A stretch of DNA of 44,401 nucleotides from JANQPA01 sp964628385 (GTDB lineage: Bacteria > Bacteroidota > Bacteroidia > Chitinophagales > Saprospiraceae). The stretch spans positions 1-44,401 of the forward strand of contig CAZVOD010000035.1 of NCBI GenBank assembly GCA_964628385.1, read 5' to 3'. The number at the start of each line of letters is the position of its first letter. Position 1 is the stretch's first letter. A program made the position numbers and the translations under genes. Of the stretch, positions 1 through 9,192 are shown in pieces. The notes beneath the pieces are model-generated. The model did no database searches and was not told the DNA's origin. It saw only the letters and a list, made by a program, of their open reading frames with translations.

Positions 1-169
1 ATGAAAAACTGATTCTTCCATGCATTATGGAAAACTTAAATTATTGCATTAAGTACATTTTTAGACATTAAAATGAGAAATTTACGTTCTAGGAATACGA
101 AAAGATCAGTCAACCTTTTTAAAAAACGAATCATTACATTTCGAGAAGTTAAAAGATGATGTGTACCCT
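1..169. other. Upstream region of the SprB/OmpA gene
   Basis: AT-rich, with no gene or clean TAnnTTTG promoter visible. Two ATGs at 156 and 159 open onto a 4-5-codon frame that stops at 171-173, overlapping the true start. Confidence 0.4.
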
Positions 170-3100
170 ATGAGAAAGACCATACTTTTTATTTTGTCCC
201 TCATTGCTTTTATTCCTGTAATTGAGGCTCAAGAAGATAAAATGCAGGTAACCCGCTGTGCCGCGGTGGATAACAGAGCAGAAATTTTCAATATATACGT
301 CGATTCCAATAATATAAAATGGGTGGCTAATACAGAAGGCTTGTTTAAGGTTTATGATCTAAGCTATTCAGAGCGGATCAACCTGCCTGCCAGTCAGCGT
401 TCTCTATATCAGATTCCAGGAGGCAATGCTGATATACGCTGGAGCGAGGGCGACCTCAACGAAATTCTTGGAGGTGTATTAAACTCCACTAACAAAGTAA
501 CTTCAGCCATTTATGATGAAACCAGAGATGAACTTTGGATAGGTACCACTGAAACCGGCTTGTACAAACTAAATACAGATCCCGGACTTAGGCTGGCAGA
601 AACATTAGATAACTCCAACTCCAAGCTCCGCTCTAACTACATTAACAGTATTACCATGGATACCCTGAACAGAATATGGGTGGGTACCCGAGAAGGAGCT
701 TTTGTAAAAAATGGTAGAAAATGGGATTTATTGGAAAAGTATTTTGACGTTTTGAAGGTCGCCGTTGGGCCTTCCGGGGTATGGTTTCTGACTGGAGAAT
801 ATTTTGGCCCTCTCGATAGAAAAGAAAAGTGGTTTCCTGTAGCTGACTTACCTCCCAGAAGTAAAGAAGGGAAATTCAGAGACTTTTCATTTGATAAGAA
901 GGGAAGATTATGGTTGGCATCAGACATAATTACCAGCTATAACCCCGATACCAAAGAAGTAAAAACTTATGGTCCGGCTCAGTATTTCACCAGTGAATTC
1001 GCCTCCGGCTTATCGGCTGATCAGGCGGAAGGTATCTGGATTGCCACTGCAGATAAAGGACTTTTCCTGATCGAAAAGGCTTCCAACCTATCTGTTAATG
1101 TTATTGTGGAAAATACCCTGAGCTGTAATGGCAGTGCTTCTGATGCTGTTCTATATGCACGGGTTGTCGGCGGAGCAGCGCCTTATAAGTATAGCTGGAG
1201 TAATGGTAGCACAGAGGATCGCGTACGCAATCTAGGCCCAGGCACTTACCAGCTAACACTCACTGATAGCCGGGGCAGAGAAAAGCTTGCTAAGGTTGAT
1301 ATTCCTGATCCTAAAGTTTCTGTTAATATCAAACTCATTAAAACAGAAAGTGATAAAAGTGCTTATGATGGTTCTGCCCAGGCTATTGCTACGGGAGGAG
1401 ATGGCAACTACTCTTACAAGTGGGACAATGGAGAAAGCAGAGCTACCGCTGTTCAATTAAGTGAAGGGGCACATACCGTAACGGTCGTTGATGGAAATGG
1501 TTGTGAAAGCACAGCGCAGATGACTATTAGCCGCGACCTCAAGCCACTTTCCGCCGCAATTGACCCTGTCAGTTCAATAGATTGCCCCGGAGGTCAATCG
1601 GGTGCATTGCAAGTCATTCCTGCTGGTGGGAAAGGTCCTTACGCATTCTCGTGGAATAATGGACAATCCGGTAAGCAGATTGATAATTTGAAAGCAGGCT
1701 ATTATGAAGTATCCGTAACAGATGCTCTGGGTAGTGAATCTACTGCTTCCTACGAATTAAAAGCGCCCAGAGGTATGACGGTTTCTGCTACAGCAACCGG
1801 AGCTGCTACCACGGGCCAGGCTAATGGTAAGGCTACCGTTATTGTTTCTGGTGGTAACGGCAACTACAGTTACGAGTGGGATAATGGTGAATCCGATGTC
1901 GATGCAGAGCGCCTAACAGCCGGAGAACATAAGGTGGTAATCACTGACGAGGCCAACTGCGTAGCGGAATCAACTGTGATTATTTCCGAAAATGTCTTAC
2001 CGCTAACTGCTAATATCAGAAAGTCAGGTGCTAATCAGTGTGCTGGTGATCAATCTGTAACCCTAAGAATACAAATTAACGGTGGTAAAGCGCCGTTCAG
2101 TTATTCCTGGAGCAATGGAGCTACTACAGCAGAGGCCGAAAATCTTTCCGCTGGTGCTTACAGTGTTTCCATTACGGATGCTGAAGGTACAACGGCTGTT
2201 GCCAGTTACGAAGTAGAAGAACCAAACCGACTGGAAGTGACTGTTCAGGTAGTCAGTCCGGCCACAACAGACTTATCTGACGGAAAAGCCAAGTTGGTAG
2301 TTAGTGGAGGGACTCCTCAGTACGATTATAGCTGGGATAATGGTGAAATAACAGCTGCTGCTAACCGGCTTGCTCCCGGCGCGCATAAAGTGACTGTTGA
2401 AGATGCTAATGGATGTATCGCTGAGGCTACCTTCAATATTACCGAAAATATTCTTCCGCTGAGTGCCAGTATTGAGCAGACAGCGCCTATTCTTTGTCCT
2501 GGTGGTAGTGAAGCTGCTCTAAAAGTTGCAATATCAGGAGGTAAAATTCCGTATGATTACCAGTGGAGCAACGGAAGTACAGCTGCCATACAGGATAGTC
2601 TTGAAGCAGGAGACTATAGCGTGACTGTTACAGATGCTGCGGATAGTCGCTTTGTGGCGTCATACAGAGTGGAAAGTCCGGCTCCACTAAAAGCAGTAGC
2701 TACCGCCGAAGTCCCCTCTACTACTGGTAAAGATAATGGGCAGGCCAAAGTTGAAGTGAGTGGTGGTACAGCACCATATAAGTATGTCTGGGATACGGAG
2801 GAGCGTTTTCAAAATGCCAGAAAGTTGAGCCCGGGGATACACCGGGTTTCTGTGACCGACAACAATGGTTGTACTACTCAGGCTAGTGTCGAAATCCAGG
2901 AAAATATTCTTACACTTTCTGCCAATGTTTCGACTATTGAGGAGATCAAGTGTTATGGAGAAAAAACGGCTTCTATCAGGCTTAAAGTTGATGGAGGTAA
3001 AGGACCTTTTGACTTTTCCTGGAGCCAGCCACAAATAAAAAGCCAGATGCAAGCCCCTGCCGTAAATGAGCTTACTGCATATGAAGCGACCATTATAGGT

Positions 3101-4708
3101 CTTGCTGCCGGCGACTACACGGTTAGTATTAAAGATGCGGCCAATAATATCTACAAGGTAAGTTTTGAAGTAGAGCAGCCTCAACCTTTGAATGCGAGAA
3201 TTGAAGATATACAGCCTGCCAGTACCAACAATGAAGATGGGCAAGCTACGATCAAAGCTTTTGGCGGTACGAGTCAGTACACTATACAATGGGATAACGG
3301 CGAATCTTCAGCTTCAGCCCTTAAGCTTGCTCCGGGAAAGCATACCGTCACGGTAACTGACCAAAATGGCTGTATGAAAATGACAGAAGTTGATATTAGT
3401 GAAAACATCCTGCCTCTTCAGGCCGAATTAAGCCAGAGCCAGAAAATTAGGTGTAGTGGAGAGCAAACAGCGGCATTAGCATTGAGTGTTAACGGAGGTA
3501 AAAAGCCTTTCAATATTACCTGGTCAGAAACCAGCCTTGAGGGTACCGAAATCGGTAACCTGGCACCGGGAACTTATCAGGTAACGATCTCAGACGCTGC
3601 CGATAATAGCATTTCCAAAACCATTACCATAGAATCTCCACCCCCTATTACCTATGAATTTTCAGGCGTTGAGCCAGCTAGTACAGACAAAGAGAATGGG
3701 CAGGCAACCATCAGAGCTCGTGGAGGTAGCGGTTCTCTAGACATCAAATGGGACAATAATGAAAAAGGAGCTGCGGCCCGGCAGCTATCCCCCGGAGAGC
3801 ACACCGTGACCATTACCGACGAAAACGGCTGCTCAACGACGGCCACTATCAATATTGACGAAAATATCTTACCGATACAATTGCGTCCTCTTCTGGCACA
3901 ACCCATTTCCTGTAATGGAAGGACAGACGGTCAGATTAAGTTAATCGTTTCCGGCGGTAAAAAACCTTTCGAATATCAATGGAGTAAAGCAGAGATTAGT
4001 GGCTCTGAGCCGGAAGGGCTATCTCCCGGGGAATATAGAGTAACCGTCACAGATGCTATTGGTCAAACAGCCGAGCAGCAAATTACCCTGGAAGAGCCCG
4101 AAGTATTAAGTATAGAAACGAAAGTCAATGCACTGGCCAAAGATGAAAACACCAAAAATGGTAAAGCCAGCGTTCGGGTTAGAGGCGGTACTTATCCTTA
4201 CTTTTATGAATGGGATAATGGTGAAAAAAGAAATATAGCGCAGCAACTAGGATACGGTAAACATACCATTACCGTAAAAGACAAAAATGGCTGTTCAGTT
4301 ACAGAAGAAATATTTGTAGATAAAAGAAAAATACCGGAGCTGGAGGTAGAGGAGCTTGAAGAGGGTAAAAAGATCGCCATGGAAGCTCTTCAGTTTGATG
4401 CGGATAGTACCGTCGTAAAAGATGAATATTATCCGGTGCTAGATGAATTATACGAATTTCTTTCCTCTAACAGGGCGGTAAAAGTGGAGATCGGTGGACA
4501 TACCAACTCACTTCCGCCAGCTTACTACTGTGACGAATTATCTACAGCTAGAGCAAAATCTGTTGCTGATTATTTGATCAGCAAGGGAATTTCCAGAACC
4601 AGAGTGTTATATAGGGGTTATGGTAAAAGAGAACTTATTGCTTCAGATGACACCCCGGAAGGCAGAAGGAAAAACCAACGGATTGAAATCAAAATACTAG
4701 ACTTTTAG
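170..4708 (+). CDS. Beta-propeller / SprB-repeat / OmpA-domain envelope protein
   Basis: The ATG at 170 is preferred over an in-frame GTG at 161 because it opens directly on a signal peptide (MRKTILFILSLIAFIPVIEAQ). Residues about 30-310 carry propeller-like blades of the two-component-regulator type (LWIGTTETGLYKL, IWVGTREGAF, IWIATADKGLFLI). Residues about 318-1375 hold 14 SprB-type repeats in seven alternating pairs: one form has a Cys and a WSNG core, the other a WDNGE core ending in NGC, joined by a conserved ENILPL linker. Residues about 1409-1512 are an OmpA-like peptidoglycan-binding domain (GGHTN, LSTARAKSVADYL, GYGKRELI, NQRIEIKI). No T9SS sorting domain is seen, so the C-terminus probably stays in the periplasm on peptidoglycan. 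SprB repeats usually occur in secreted adhesins, so this fusion is unusual. A structural or motility-related envelope role is inference. Confidence 0.85.
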   Translation: MRKTILFILSLIAFIPVIEAQEDKMQVTRCAAVDNRAEIFNIYVDSNNIKWVANTEGLFKVYDLSYSERINLPASQRSLYQIPGGNADIRWSEGDLNEILGGVLNSTNKVTSAIYDETRDELWIGTTETGLYKLNTDPGLRLAETLDNSNSKLRSNYINSITMDTLNRIWVGTREGAFVKNGRKWDLLEKYFDVLKVAVGPSGVWFLTGEYFGPLDRKEKWFPVADLPPRSKEGKFRDFSFDKKGRLWLASDIITSYNPDTKEVKTYGPAQYFTSEFASGLSADQAEGIWIATADKGLFLIEKASNLSVNVIVENTLSCNGSASDAVLYARVVGGAAPYKYSWSNGSTEDRVRNLGPGTYQLTLTDSRGREKLAKVDIPDPKVSVNIKLIKTESDKSAYDGSAQAIATGGDGNYSYKWDNGESRATAVQLSEGAHTVTVVDGNGCESTAQMTISRDLKPLSAAIDPVSSIDCPGGQSGALQVIPAGGKGPYAFSWNNGQSGKQIDNLKAGYYEVSVTDALGSESTASYELKAPRGMTVSATATGAATTGQANGKATVIVSGGNGNYSYEWDNGESDVDAERLTAGEHKVVITDEANCVAESTVIISENVLPLTANIRKSGANQCAGDQSVTLRIQINGGKAPFSYSWSNGATTAEAENLSAGAYSVSITDAEGTTAVASYEVEEPNRLEVTVQVVSPATTDLSDGKAKLVVSGGTPQYDYSWDNGEITAAANRLAPGAHKVTVEDANGCIAEATFNITENILPLSASIEQTAPILCPGGSEAALKVAISGGKIPYDYQWSNGSTAAIQDSLEAGDYSVTVTDAADSRFVASYRVESPAPLKAVATAEVPSTTGKDNGQAKVEVSGGTAPYKYVWDTEERFQNARKLSPGIHRVSVTDNNGCTTQASVEIQENILTLSANVSTIEEIKCYGEKTASIRLKVDGGKGPFDFSWSQPQIKSQMQAPAVNELTAYEATIIGLAAGDYTVSIKDAANNIYKVSFEVEQPQPLNARIEDIQPASTNNEDGQATIKAFGGTSQYTIQWDNGESSASALKLAPGKHTVTVTDQNGCMKMTEVDISENILPLQAELSQSQKIRCSGEQTAALALSVNGGKKPFNITWSETSLEGTEIGNLAPGTYQVTISDAADNSISKTITIESPPPITYEFSGVEPASTDKENGQATIRARGGSGSLDIKWDNNEKGAAARQLSPGEHTVTITDENGCSTTATINIDENILPIQLRPLLAQPISCNGRTDGQIKLIVSGGKKPFEYQWSKAEISGSEPEGLSPGEYRVTVTDAIGQTAEQQITLEEPEVLSIETKVNALAKDENTKNGKASVRVRGGTYPYFYEWDNGEKRNIAQQLGYGKHTITVKDKNGCSVTEEIFVDKRKIPELEVEELEEGKKIAMEALQFDADSTVVKDEYYPVLDELYEFLSSNRAVKVEIGGHTNSLPPAYYCDELSTARAKSVADYLISKGISRTRVLYRGYGKRELIASDDTPEGRRKNQRIEIKILDF
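1115..4300 (+). repeat. Fourteen SprB-type protein repeats (seven A/B pairs)
   Basis: Coding repeats of about 70-75 residues alternate between two forms. Form A starts near a Cys, contains GGxxPYxYxWSNG and ends GxYxVxVTDAxG. Form B contains DGxAxxxxxGGxxxYxxxWDNGE and ends HxVTVxDxNGC. The fifth A repeat is longer, with an insertion after its SW core. DNA-level identity between copies is moderate, so these are old and diverged repeats rather than recent duplications. Confidence 0.85.
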
Positions 4709-4713
4709 GTTGC

Positions 4714-4755
4714 ACCTGACGCCAGCATGGTAAAGCTGCTGTGCTGGCGTCAGGT
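4714..4755 (+). terminator. Strong hairpin terminator after the SprB/OmpA gene
   Basis: A perfect 14-bp inverted repeat (ACCTGACGCCAGCA at 4714-4727 and its complement at 4742-4755) with a 14-nt loop, followed by TTTATT, lies 6 bases after the stop codon. It probably ends transcription and separates this gene from the one at 4793. Confidence 0.75.
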
Positions 4756-4792
4756 TTATTGAGGTATCACAAGTCGCCAAACCAATACAATT

Positions 4793-7102
4793 ATGAGCCA
4801 GAGCTTTAGAAATCTTTTATTTATTGGCCTGGGTTTGATGGTGGTGTTACTACTCAGCTACTTTACGCTGCCACTTCCTAGCCAACCCGAAGAGCAAACT
4901 GAAGCTCTAGGACGCTGGGATTTATATCGTAGCATGAGTAATCATGGCCAGATACTGCTCATCCACAATACCAGAGAAAAGGAGCAGTTAGCTCTTTTAA
5001 AAAAACTAGCGGAGGGGATGTCTTATCAAAGGCGAACCAGGCTCGAAGTGTATTTAATACATGAATCAAAGATTACAGCAGATCAAATTGCACAGAATCC
5101 CATCTTCATTGTCTCCACTTCCGAGCAAAGTGAACTTATCAAAAAAATGGCCAGAGAATGGCCTGTAGATTTCAAAAAAAGCAGCTTCACCTTTGATGAT
5201 AAAACTTATGAGTCAGCCCGGGCTGTATTCCGGTTCTCTTTAATTCCCAATCCTGCCAATCGCTCTTTTCCTTTATATCTCGTAGCTGGTAATACGGAAG
5301 AAGGCCTTTATAATTACTTGGAAAAAATGCTGGAAGAAGATAGCAGGGCTTTATACAGAAGCCGGTGGAGTTATGAAGTAGCTCAGGAATCGCAGCAGCT
5401 GGTTTTTGGAATGCTGAATGAAGCTACATGGGAGTTTGACAAAAAAACTCATTTTGATTTTAACTCCGGATCAGCTCAAAAGTTGGAGAGTCAACATTTT
5501 ACCTTTATCAGTCATTGCCCTAAATGGACAAGTAGCCGACTACGAGAACTCTCTGATAGCTGTGAAAGCACCTTACACAGCATAGGAGTCTTTCTTCAAA
5601 TGCCCACTGCTACCATTGATATTACCTACAATATTTTTCCTGGGGTAGAGAATAAAGCCTTGAGATTAAATAACTCTGATCAGGCACAATGTGATTTTCA
5701 ATACCAGCAAGTCTTTGTGGTAGCCAATGAGAAATTTTCGGGCCATTTGAAGCAAGCAGAAAATCAGCTCATTTTAAGGCAACTACTTGGTGCACCAAAT
5801 TATAAGGCTTTTGAAAAGGGCCTATCTCTTAATTTTACTACTCTTTGGCATCAGAAAGGGTATCTTTATTGGGCGAAAAGATTGGCTCAATCGGATAATT
5901 TACCTCCTGTAATTGAAATACTTGACAATGAGCTACTGGATAAAGCATCAGACCTTGTGATGGATTGTGCTTCTGGTGCCCTAGTTCATTTTTTACTGGA
6001 CTATTGGGGAAAGGAGGAATTCCTGGCCAGGTATACTGAATGGCAGGCTTCTGAAGCTGAATTTACTCAGCTTGACTTAGCCTTTAAAAAATATATGGAG
6101 CAACTACCTGACATTCAGCCCGTTTTGTTAAAAAAGTGCCTTCCCTATCTAAAAGGTTTTAATTTTGCCCACGAAGGTTATAGTATTTACAACGGATATG
6201 GCTCAGCACTGGCTAGCAATTCGCTGAAAAGAATTGCCTCCATTAAAGGTAATGCAGTAGCTATTGTCCCGTACTCGTATATGGATAACCCTAATAAGCC
6301 TTCTTTTATCCCTATCACCCAAAGTGCAGGCTCAGAAAATGATCAATCCGTGATTTTTGCAGGAAAAGAAGCACAAAAGCTCGGTATGATAGCTATGCTA
6401 AAACCACAAATATGGTTTGGCCGGGGATCCTGGCCCGGGGATGTCTATATGAATAGCGAAAAAGATTGGCAGCTATTCTTTGATTATTACTATCGTTGGA
6501 TGCGGCACTATGCGCTAGTTGCTGAGATGTATGGATTTGACGCCCTTTGCGTAGGCGTGGAGTTTGCCAGGGCTACACTTGAACGCGAACAGGATTATCG
6601 GAACCTTATTCGTAAATTACGAGGCATTTATTCGGGCCCTATGACTTATGCCGCTAACTGGGGAGAAGAATTTGAAAAACTAAATTTTTGGGATGAACTG
6701 GATTTTATCGGTATTGATTGTTACTATCCACTCAGCAATAATAAAACTGCATCTAAAAAAGATTTAGACCAAAACTTCAAAACAGTGCTCCAAAAAATTG
6801 AAGGCGTAAGTACTGCTTACAACAAGCCTGTTATTTTCACAGAAATTGGCTTTCGCAGTGTGGATCATACCTGGATACAGCCTCATGAAAGCGCCAACAA
6901 CCGTCCTGTGAATCTGGAAGCTCAACGTATGTGCTACGAGATTGTACTCAAAAATATCAAAAATAAAAAATGGTGCCAGGGCTTACTGTGGTGGAAATGG
7001 CCTAGCCACATGAATAACAGCGATGGAGCCAACACGCGTTTTACTCCTTTTAATAAACCTGCCGAAAAAATAGTCGAAACCTATTTTGAAGATCTCAATT
7101 AG
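4793..7102 (+). CDS. Membrane-anchored GH113-like protein with peptidase-MA-like N-terminal half
   Basis: One N-terminal hydrophobic segment (residues about 7-27) suggests a signal anchor or uncleaved signal peptide. Residues about 200-440 resemble the substrate and surrounding region of MA-clan peptidase-like proteins, but no HExxH motif is seen, so activity there is doubtful. Residues about 453-769 form a TIM-barrel-like domain close to glycoside hydrolase family 113 (beta-mannanase type). Candidate acid/base is E590 in GVEF and candidate nucleophile E684 in FTEIGFRS, with LLWWKWPS near the end. A terminator separates it from the gene upstream, so it probably has its own promoter. GH113 assignment is from motifs; the substrate is unknown. 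Confidence 0.7.
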   Translation: MSQSFRNLLFIGLGLMVVLLLSYFTLPLPSQPEEQTEALGRWDLYRSMSNHGQILLIHNTREKEQLALLKKLAEGMSYQRRTRLEVYLIHESKITADQIAQNPIFIVSTSEQSELIKKMAREWPVDFKKSSFTFDDKTYESARAVFRFSLIPNPANRSFPLYLVAGNTEEGLYNYLEKMLEEDSRALYRSRWSYEVAQESQQLVFGMLNEATWEFDKKTHFDFNSGSAQKLESQHFTFISHCPKWTSSRLRELSDSCESTLHSIGVFLQMPTATIDITYNIFPGVENKALRLNNSDQAQCDFQYQQVFVVANEKFSGHLKQAENQLILRQLLGAPNYKAFEKGLSLNFTTLWHQKGYLYWAKRLAQSDNLPPVIEILDNELLDKASDLVMDCASGALVHFLLDYWGKEEFLARYTEWQASEAEFTQLDLAFKKYMEQLPDIQPVLLKKCLPYLKGFNFAHEGYSIYNGYGSALASNSLKRIASIKGNAVAIVPYSYMDNPNKPSFIPITQSAGSENDQSVIFAGKEAQKLGMIAMLKPQIWFGRGSWPGDVYMNSEKDWQLFFDYYYRWMRHYALVAEMYGFDALCVGVEFARATLEREQDYRNLIRKLRGIYSGPMTYAANWGEEFEKLNFWDELDFIGIDCYYPLSNNKTASKKDLDQNFKTVLQKIEGVSTAYNKPVIFTEIGFRSVDHTWIQPHESANNRPVNLEAQRMCYEIVLKNIKNKKWCQGLLWWKWPSHMNNSDGANTRFTPFNKPAEKIVETYFEDLN

Positions 7103-7133
7103 CTACATGTGACAGTAAACCATTAATCTAATT

Positions 7134-7165
7134 TTGTTAATTATTGGGAATTATCTTATCTTTGC
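7134..7165 (+). promoter_or_regulatory. Bacteroidota-type promoter for rpsU
   Basis: TTG at 7134-7136, then 21 bases, then TATCTTTG at 7158-7165, which matches the TAnnTTTG -7 element of the Bacteroidota primary sigma factor. It lies about 115 bases before the rpsU start, implying a 5' leader of about 110 nt. Confidence 0.6.
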
Positions 7166-7281
7166 ATTCCACGCTCAGAAGAGGTGTCTTTTTACAATTT
7201 TTCAATAAAGAAGCCTTTTTAGGGACGTGACTTATTCACTTAAATTTTTTCAAATCAATTCATTTATCTAATTATCAAAGT

Positions 7282-7470
7282 ATGATCATCATTGAACTAA
7301 AAGATGGAGAATCAATTGACAGAGCGTTGAAGCGCTACAAACAAAAACACCGCCGAGTAGGCGTTATTAAAGAACTTCGCAGGCGTAAGCAATTTACAAA
7401 GCCTTCCGTTCGTCGTCGTAATGAAGTATTGAATGCCAAATATCGCAATGAGAAGTATGGTGATGAATAA
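7282..7470 (+). CDS. rpsU: 30S ribosomal protein bS21
   Basis: The 62-residue product has the typical bS21 start (IIIELKDGESIDRALKRYKQK) and a highly basic middle (RRRKQF, SVRRRNEV). Length fits the Bacteroidota family. bS21 sits near the 3' end of 16S rRNA in the small subunit and influences mRNA choice. The 20 bases before the ATG are AT-rich with no purine-rich Shine-Dalgarno sequence. The gene looks monocistronic: xerC, a common rpsU neighbour in related genomes, is absent here. Identity is very secure. Confidence 0.95.
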   Translation: MIIIELKDGESIDRALKRYKQKHRRVGVIKELRRRKQFTKPSVRRRNEVLNAKYRNEKYGDE

Positions 7471-7538
7471 ATGAGTAAATTAATACCCCAAAGCCTTTCC
7501 ACAGAAATTCCAACCTTTTACATATATAGTTTTTATTA

Positions 7539-7600
7539 AAAATTTCTTGTGCCCATAAGTTGCTATTCTTCAAAGCAAAACTGTGGTGGCAAGAAATTTT
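7539..7600 (+). terminator. Possible long-loop terminator after rpsU
   Basis: An 11-bp inverted repeat (AAAATTTCTTG at 7539-7549, complement at 7590-7600), extended by a GG/CC pair, is followed by GTGTTTTTAG. The 40-nt loop is large, so this is only a candidate. The rest of 7471-7754 has no supportable gene. Confidence 0.35.
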
Positions 7601-7754
7601 GTGTTTTTAGCCGAACCGAACAGTACTGGCAACTGATCCAACAGCGTGTGATTAGCTATTTTCTTGCAGGGATAATCCTAATTTTATTATAAAGCTTTCC
7701 CCTAAATTATTAATTTAGACAGGCAAAATACTTTCTTTTCCCAACCAACCTGTA

Positions 7755-8819
7755 ATGAAACAACTATTAACTTTATCATTCCTATTTTGTTATTGTCCAA
7801 TAATACTCATGGCACAAGTAGATTTGAAGCCAGACTATACCGAAGTTACTCAGTATCTGGTACCCGATGGATGGACTGTGCAATCAGAACAGCAAGACGG
7901 TAGATTTACATGGCTGGCCGAATCAGAAAAAGGCTCCAGTACTGCTCCTGGTGTTTTTGTATTAGCACTACCCGATAACCTCAATGCCAGCGCTAATTTT
8001 GTAATCCAGTTACTCAAACAAGAAACGCCTTCTCTAGAACTATTGGATCGAAAAGACCTGTCTGCCGACGAAACGCATTTTCTGTTTACAGCCAGCGAGA
8101 AGGATGCTCCTTCTAATATTGTGGCCATGTTTTTGAGAGACCGTAATCAAAAGCTCATTTTTATCGCAGCTTACGGAGCTAACGTCTTTGACTACAAGCG
8201 CCTGGGTAATGAAAGTTTGTTTTACAAGATGCTTAAAAGACCGAACCCATTCGCTGAAGCTGATAATTACACTAACAATAAAGAAACTGGCATCCAGGCT
8301 TCTTTATCCAATCCCCAGGACCTTAGCCTTCAGCAGCAAGTTTTAGCTAATGAAGGTCCCATTACACCGTCGCAGCTGCGGGGAGAATGGCTTCAAGCCT
8401 TTTCAATGGCCACCAGCGAATCTTATGTCAACCAATTTGATGGGCGCATTCAGTACGGCGAAAAAGGATATGGCCATTTACTAAAATTCAATGCGGACGG
8501 AACCTATCAACTCACTTATAGCTACAACAACCTTTTTCAAAATTGTAGAAATGAAGTAGAAATGGTCGAAAAAGGAACTTATCATCTGAAAGACAATACC
8601 TTAACACTAAAAAATGCCCGCTATTCCGGCTCTTTTAATGTTTGTGGTCAGCTGAATCGTGAACTTAACACAAAGGGTAAAGAAAGAAGCTATCAGCTAG
8701 GCCTGAATGCCTCCGGCGATATTTTGGTGATAAGAGGGTCGGCCCTTGAATATTCCATCAGTACCGAGGTCGACGCCAATGGCCTGTCCTACATTCAAGA
8801 GGGCTTTAAAAAGCTTTAG
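7755..8819 (+). CDS. Secreted protein of unknown function, lipocalin-like C-terminal region
   Basis: A signal peptide (MKQLLTLSFLFCYCPIILMAQ) opens the 354-residue product. Residues about 25-150 look like a small alpha/beta domain (YLVPDGWTVQSEQ, PGVFVLALPDN). Residues about 200-350 have the alternating strand pattern of lipocalin-like stress or detection domains (GEWLQAF, GHLLKFNADGTYQLTYSY, KGTYHLKDNTLTLKNARYSG). Two Cys (NNLFQNC and FNVCGQ) could form a disulphide. I do not recognise a named family. It is a stand-alone gene facing the DUF4097 operon; a short palindrome (CTAAATT-att-AATTTAG, about 35 bases upstream) might be an operator. Confidence 0.6.
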   Translation: MKQLLTLSFLFCYCPIILMAQVDLKPDYTEVTQYLVPDGWTVQSEQQDGRFTWLAESEKGSSTAPGVFVLALPDNLNASANFVIQLLKQETPSLELLDRKDLSADETHFLFTASEKDAPSNIVAMFLRDRNQKLIFIAAYGANVFDYKRLGNESLFYKMLKRPNPFAEADNYTNNKETGIQASLSNPQDLSLQQQVLANEGPITPSQLRGEWLQAFSMATSESYVNQFDGRIQYGEKGYGHLLKFNADGTYQLTYSYNNLFQNCRNEVEMVEKGTYHLKDNTLTLKNARYSGSFNVCGQLNRELNTKGKERSYQLGLNASGDILVIRGSALEYSISTEVDANGLSYIQEGFKKL

Positions 8820-9192
8820 CCCTTCAATTTCTATCAGAAGGGCTCCATCAAAATAGCAATCATAGTTTTAATACCATTCTGATATCACCTTTTCCCCCAT
8901 AAAAAAAGGCACAACTCTTATGAGCTGCACCCAACCATTAGTAATGTATGAAACTTAAAACTTTTTTCTGGATTGATATTAACAGTCAGTAATACTAAAA
9001 AATATGCGATAATGTTTTAAAAATGACAGACTTTTTGGTTGGGAAACAGGAATTATAAAAAGCTGCTGCTTAAAATGTATTTTTATGCTTAGTAATGAAG
9101 AAATAAGCTTTCCGGACGACCATAGTTAAAAGACTTGTTTCGCAGGCATTAAAACACTGCTGATCGTCCCGAAAAACTTTCAGTGGCTACAT
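8818..9192. other. Gene-free convergent intergenic region
   Basis: No gene is supportable. It contains an 8-bp inverted repeat overlapping the stop codon of the upstream gene (AGCCCTTC at 8818-8825, GAAGGGCT at 8837-8844) without a T-run, so it is a weak terminator for the plus-strand gene. A second imperfect inverted repeat lies at about 9106-9178. Confidence 0.5.
9106..9178 (-). terminator. Possible terminator of the sigma/DUF4097 operon
   Basis: An imperfect inverted repeat (TTCCGGACGACC near 9110-9121 against GATCGTCCCGAA near 9163-9173) flanks a loop that can itself pair. It sits just after the stop of the last operon gene at 9193. The stem has mismatches and no clear U-tract, so support is modest. 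Confidence 0.3.

Noticed and set aside
2687..3289. A 200-codon open frame opposite the SprB repeats.
   Set aside because: It is antisense to repetitive coding sequence, which tends to leave long open frames, and its product looks unstructured.
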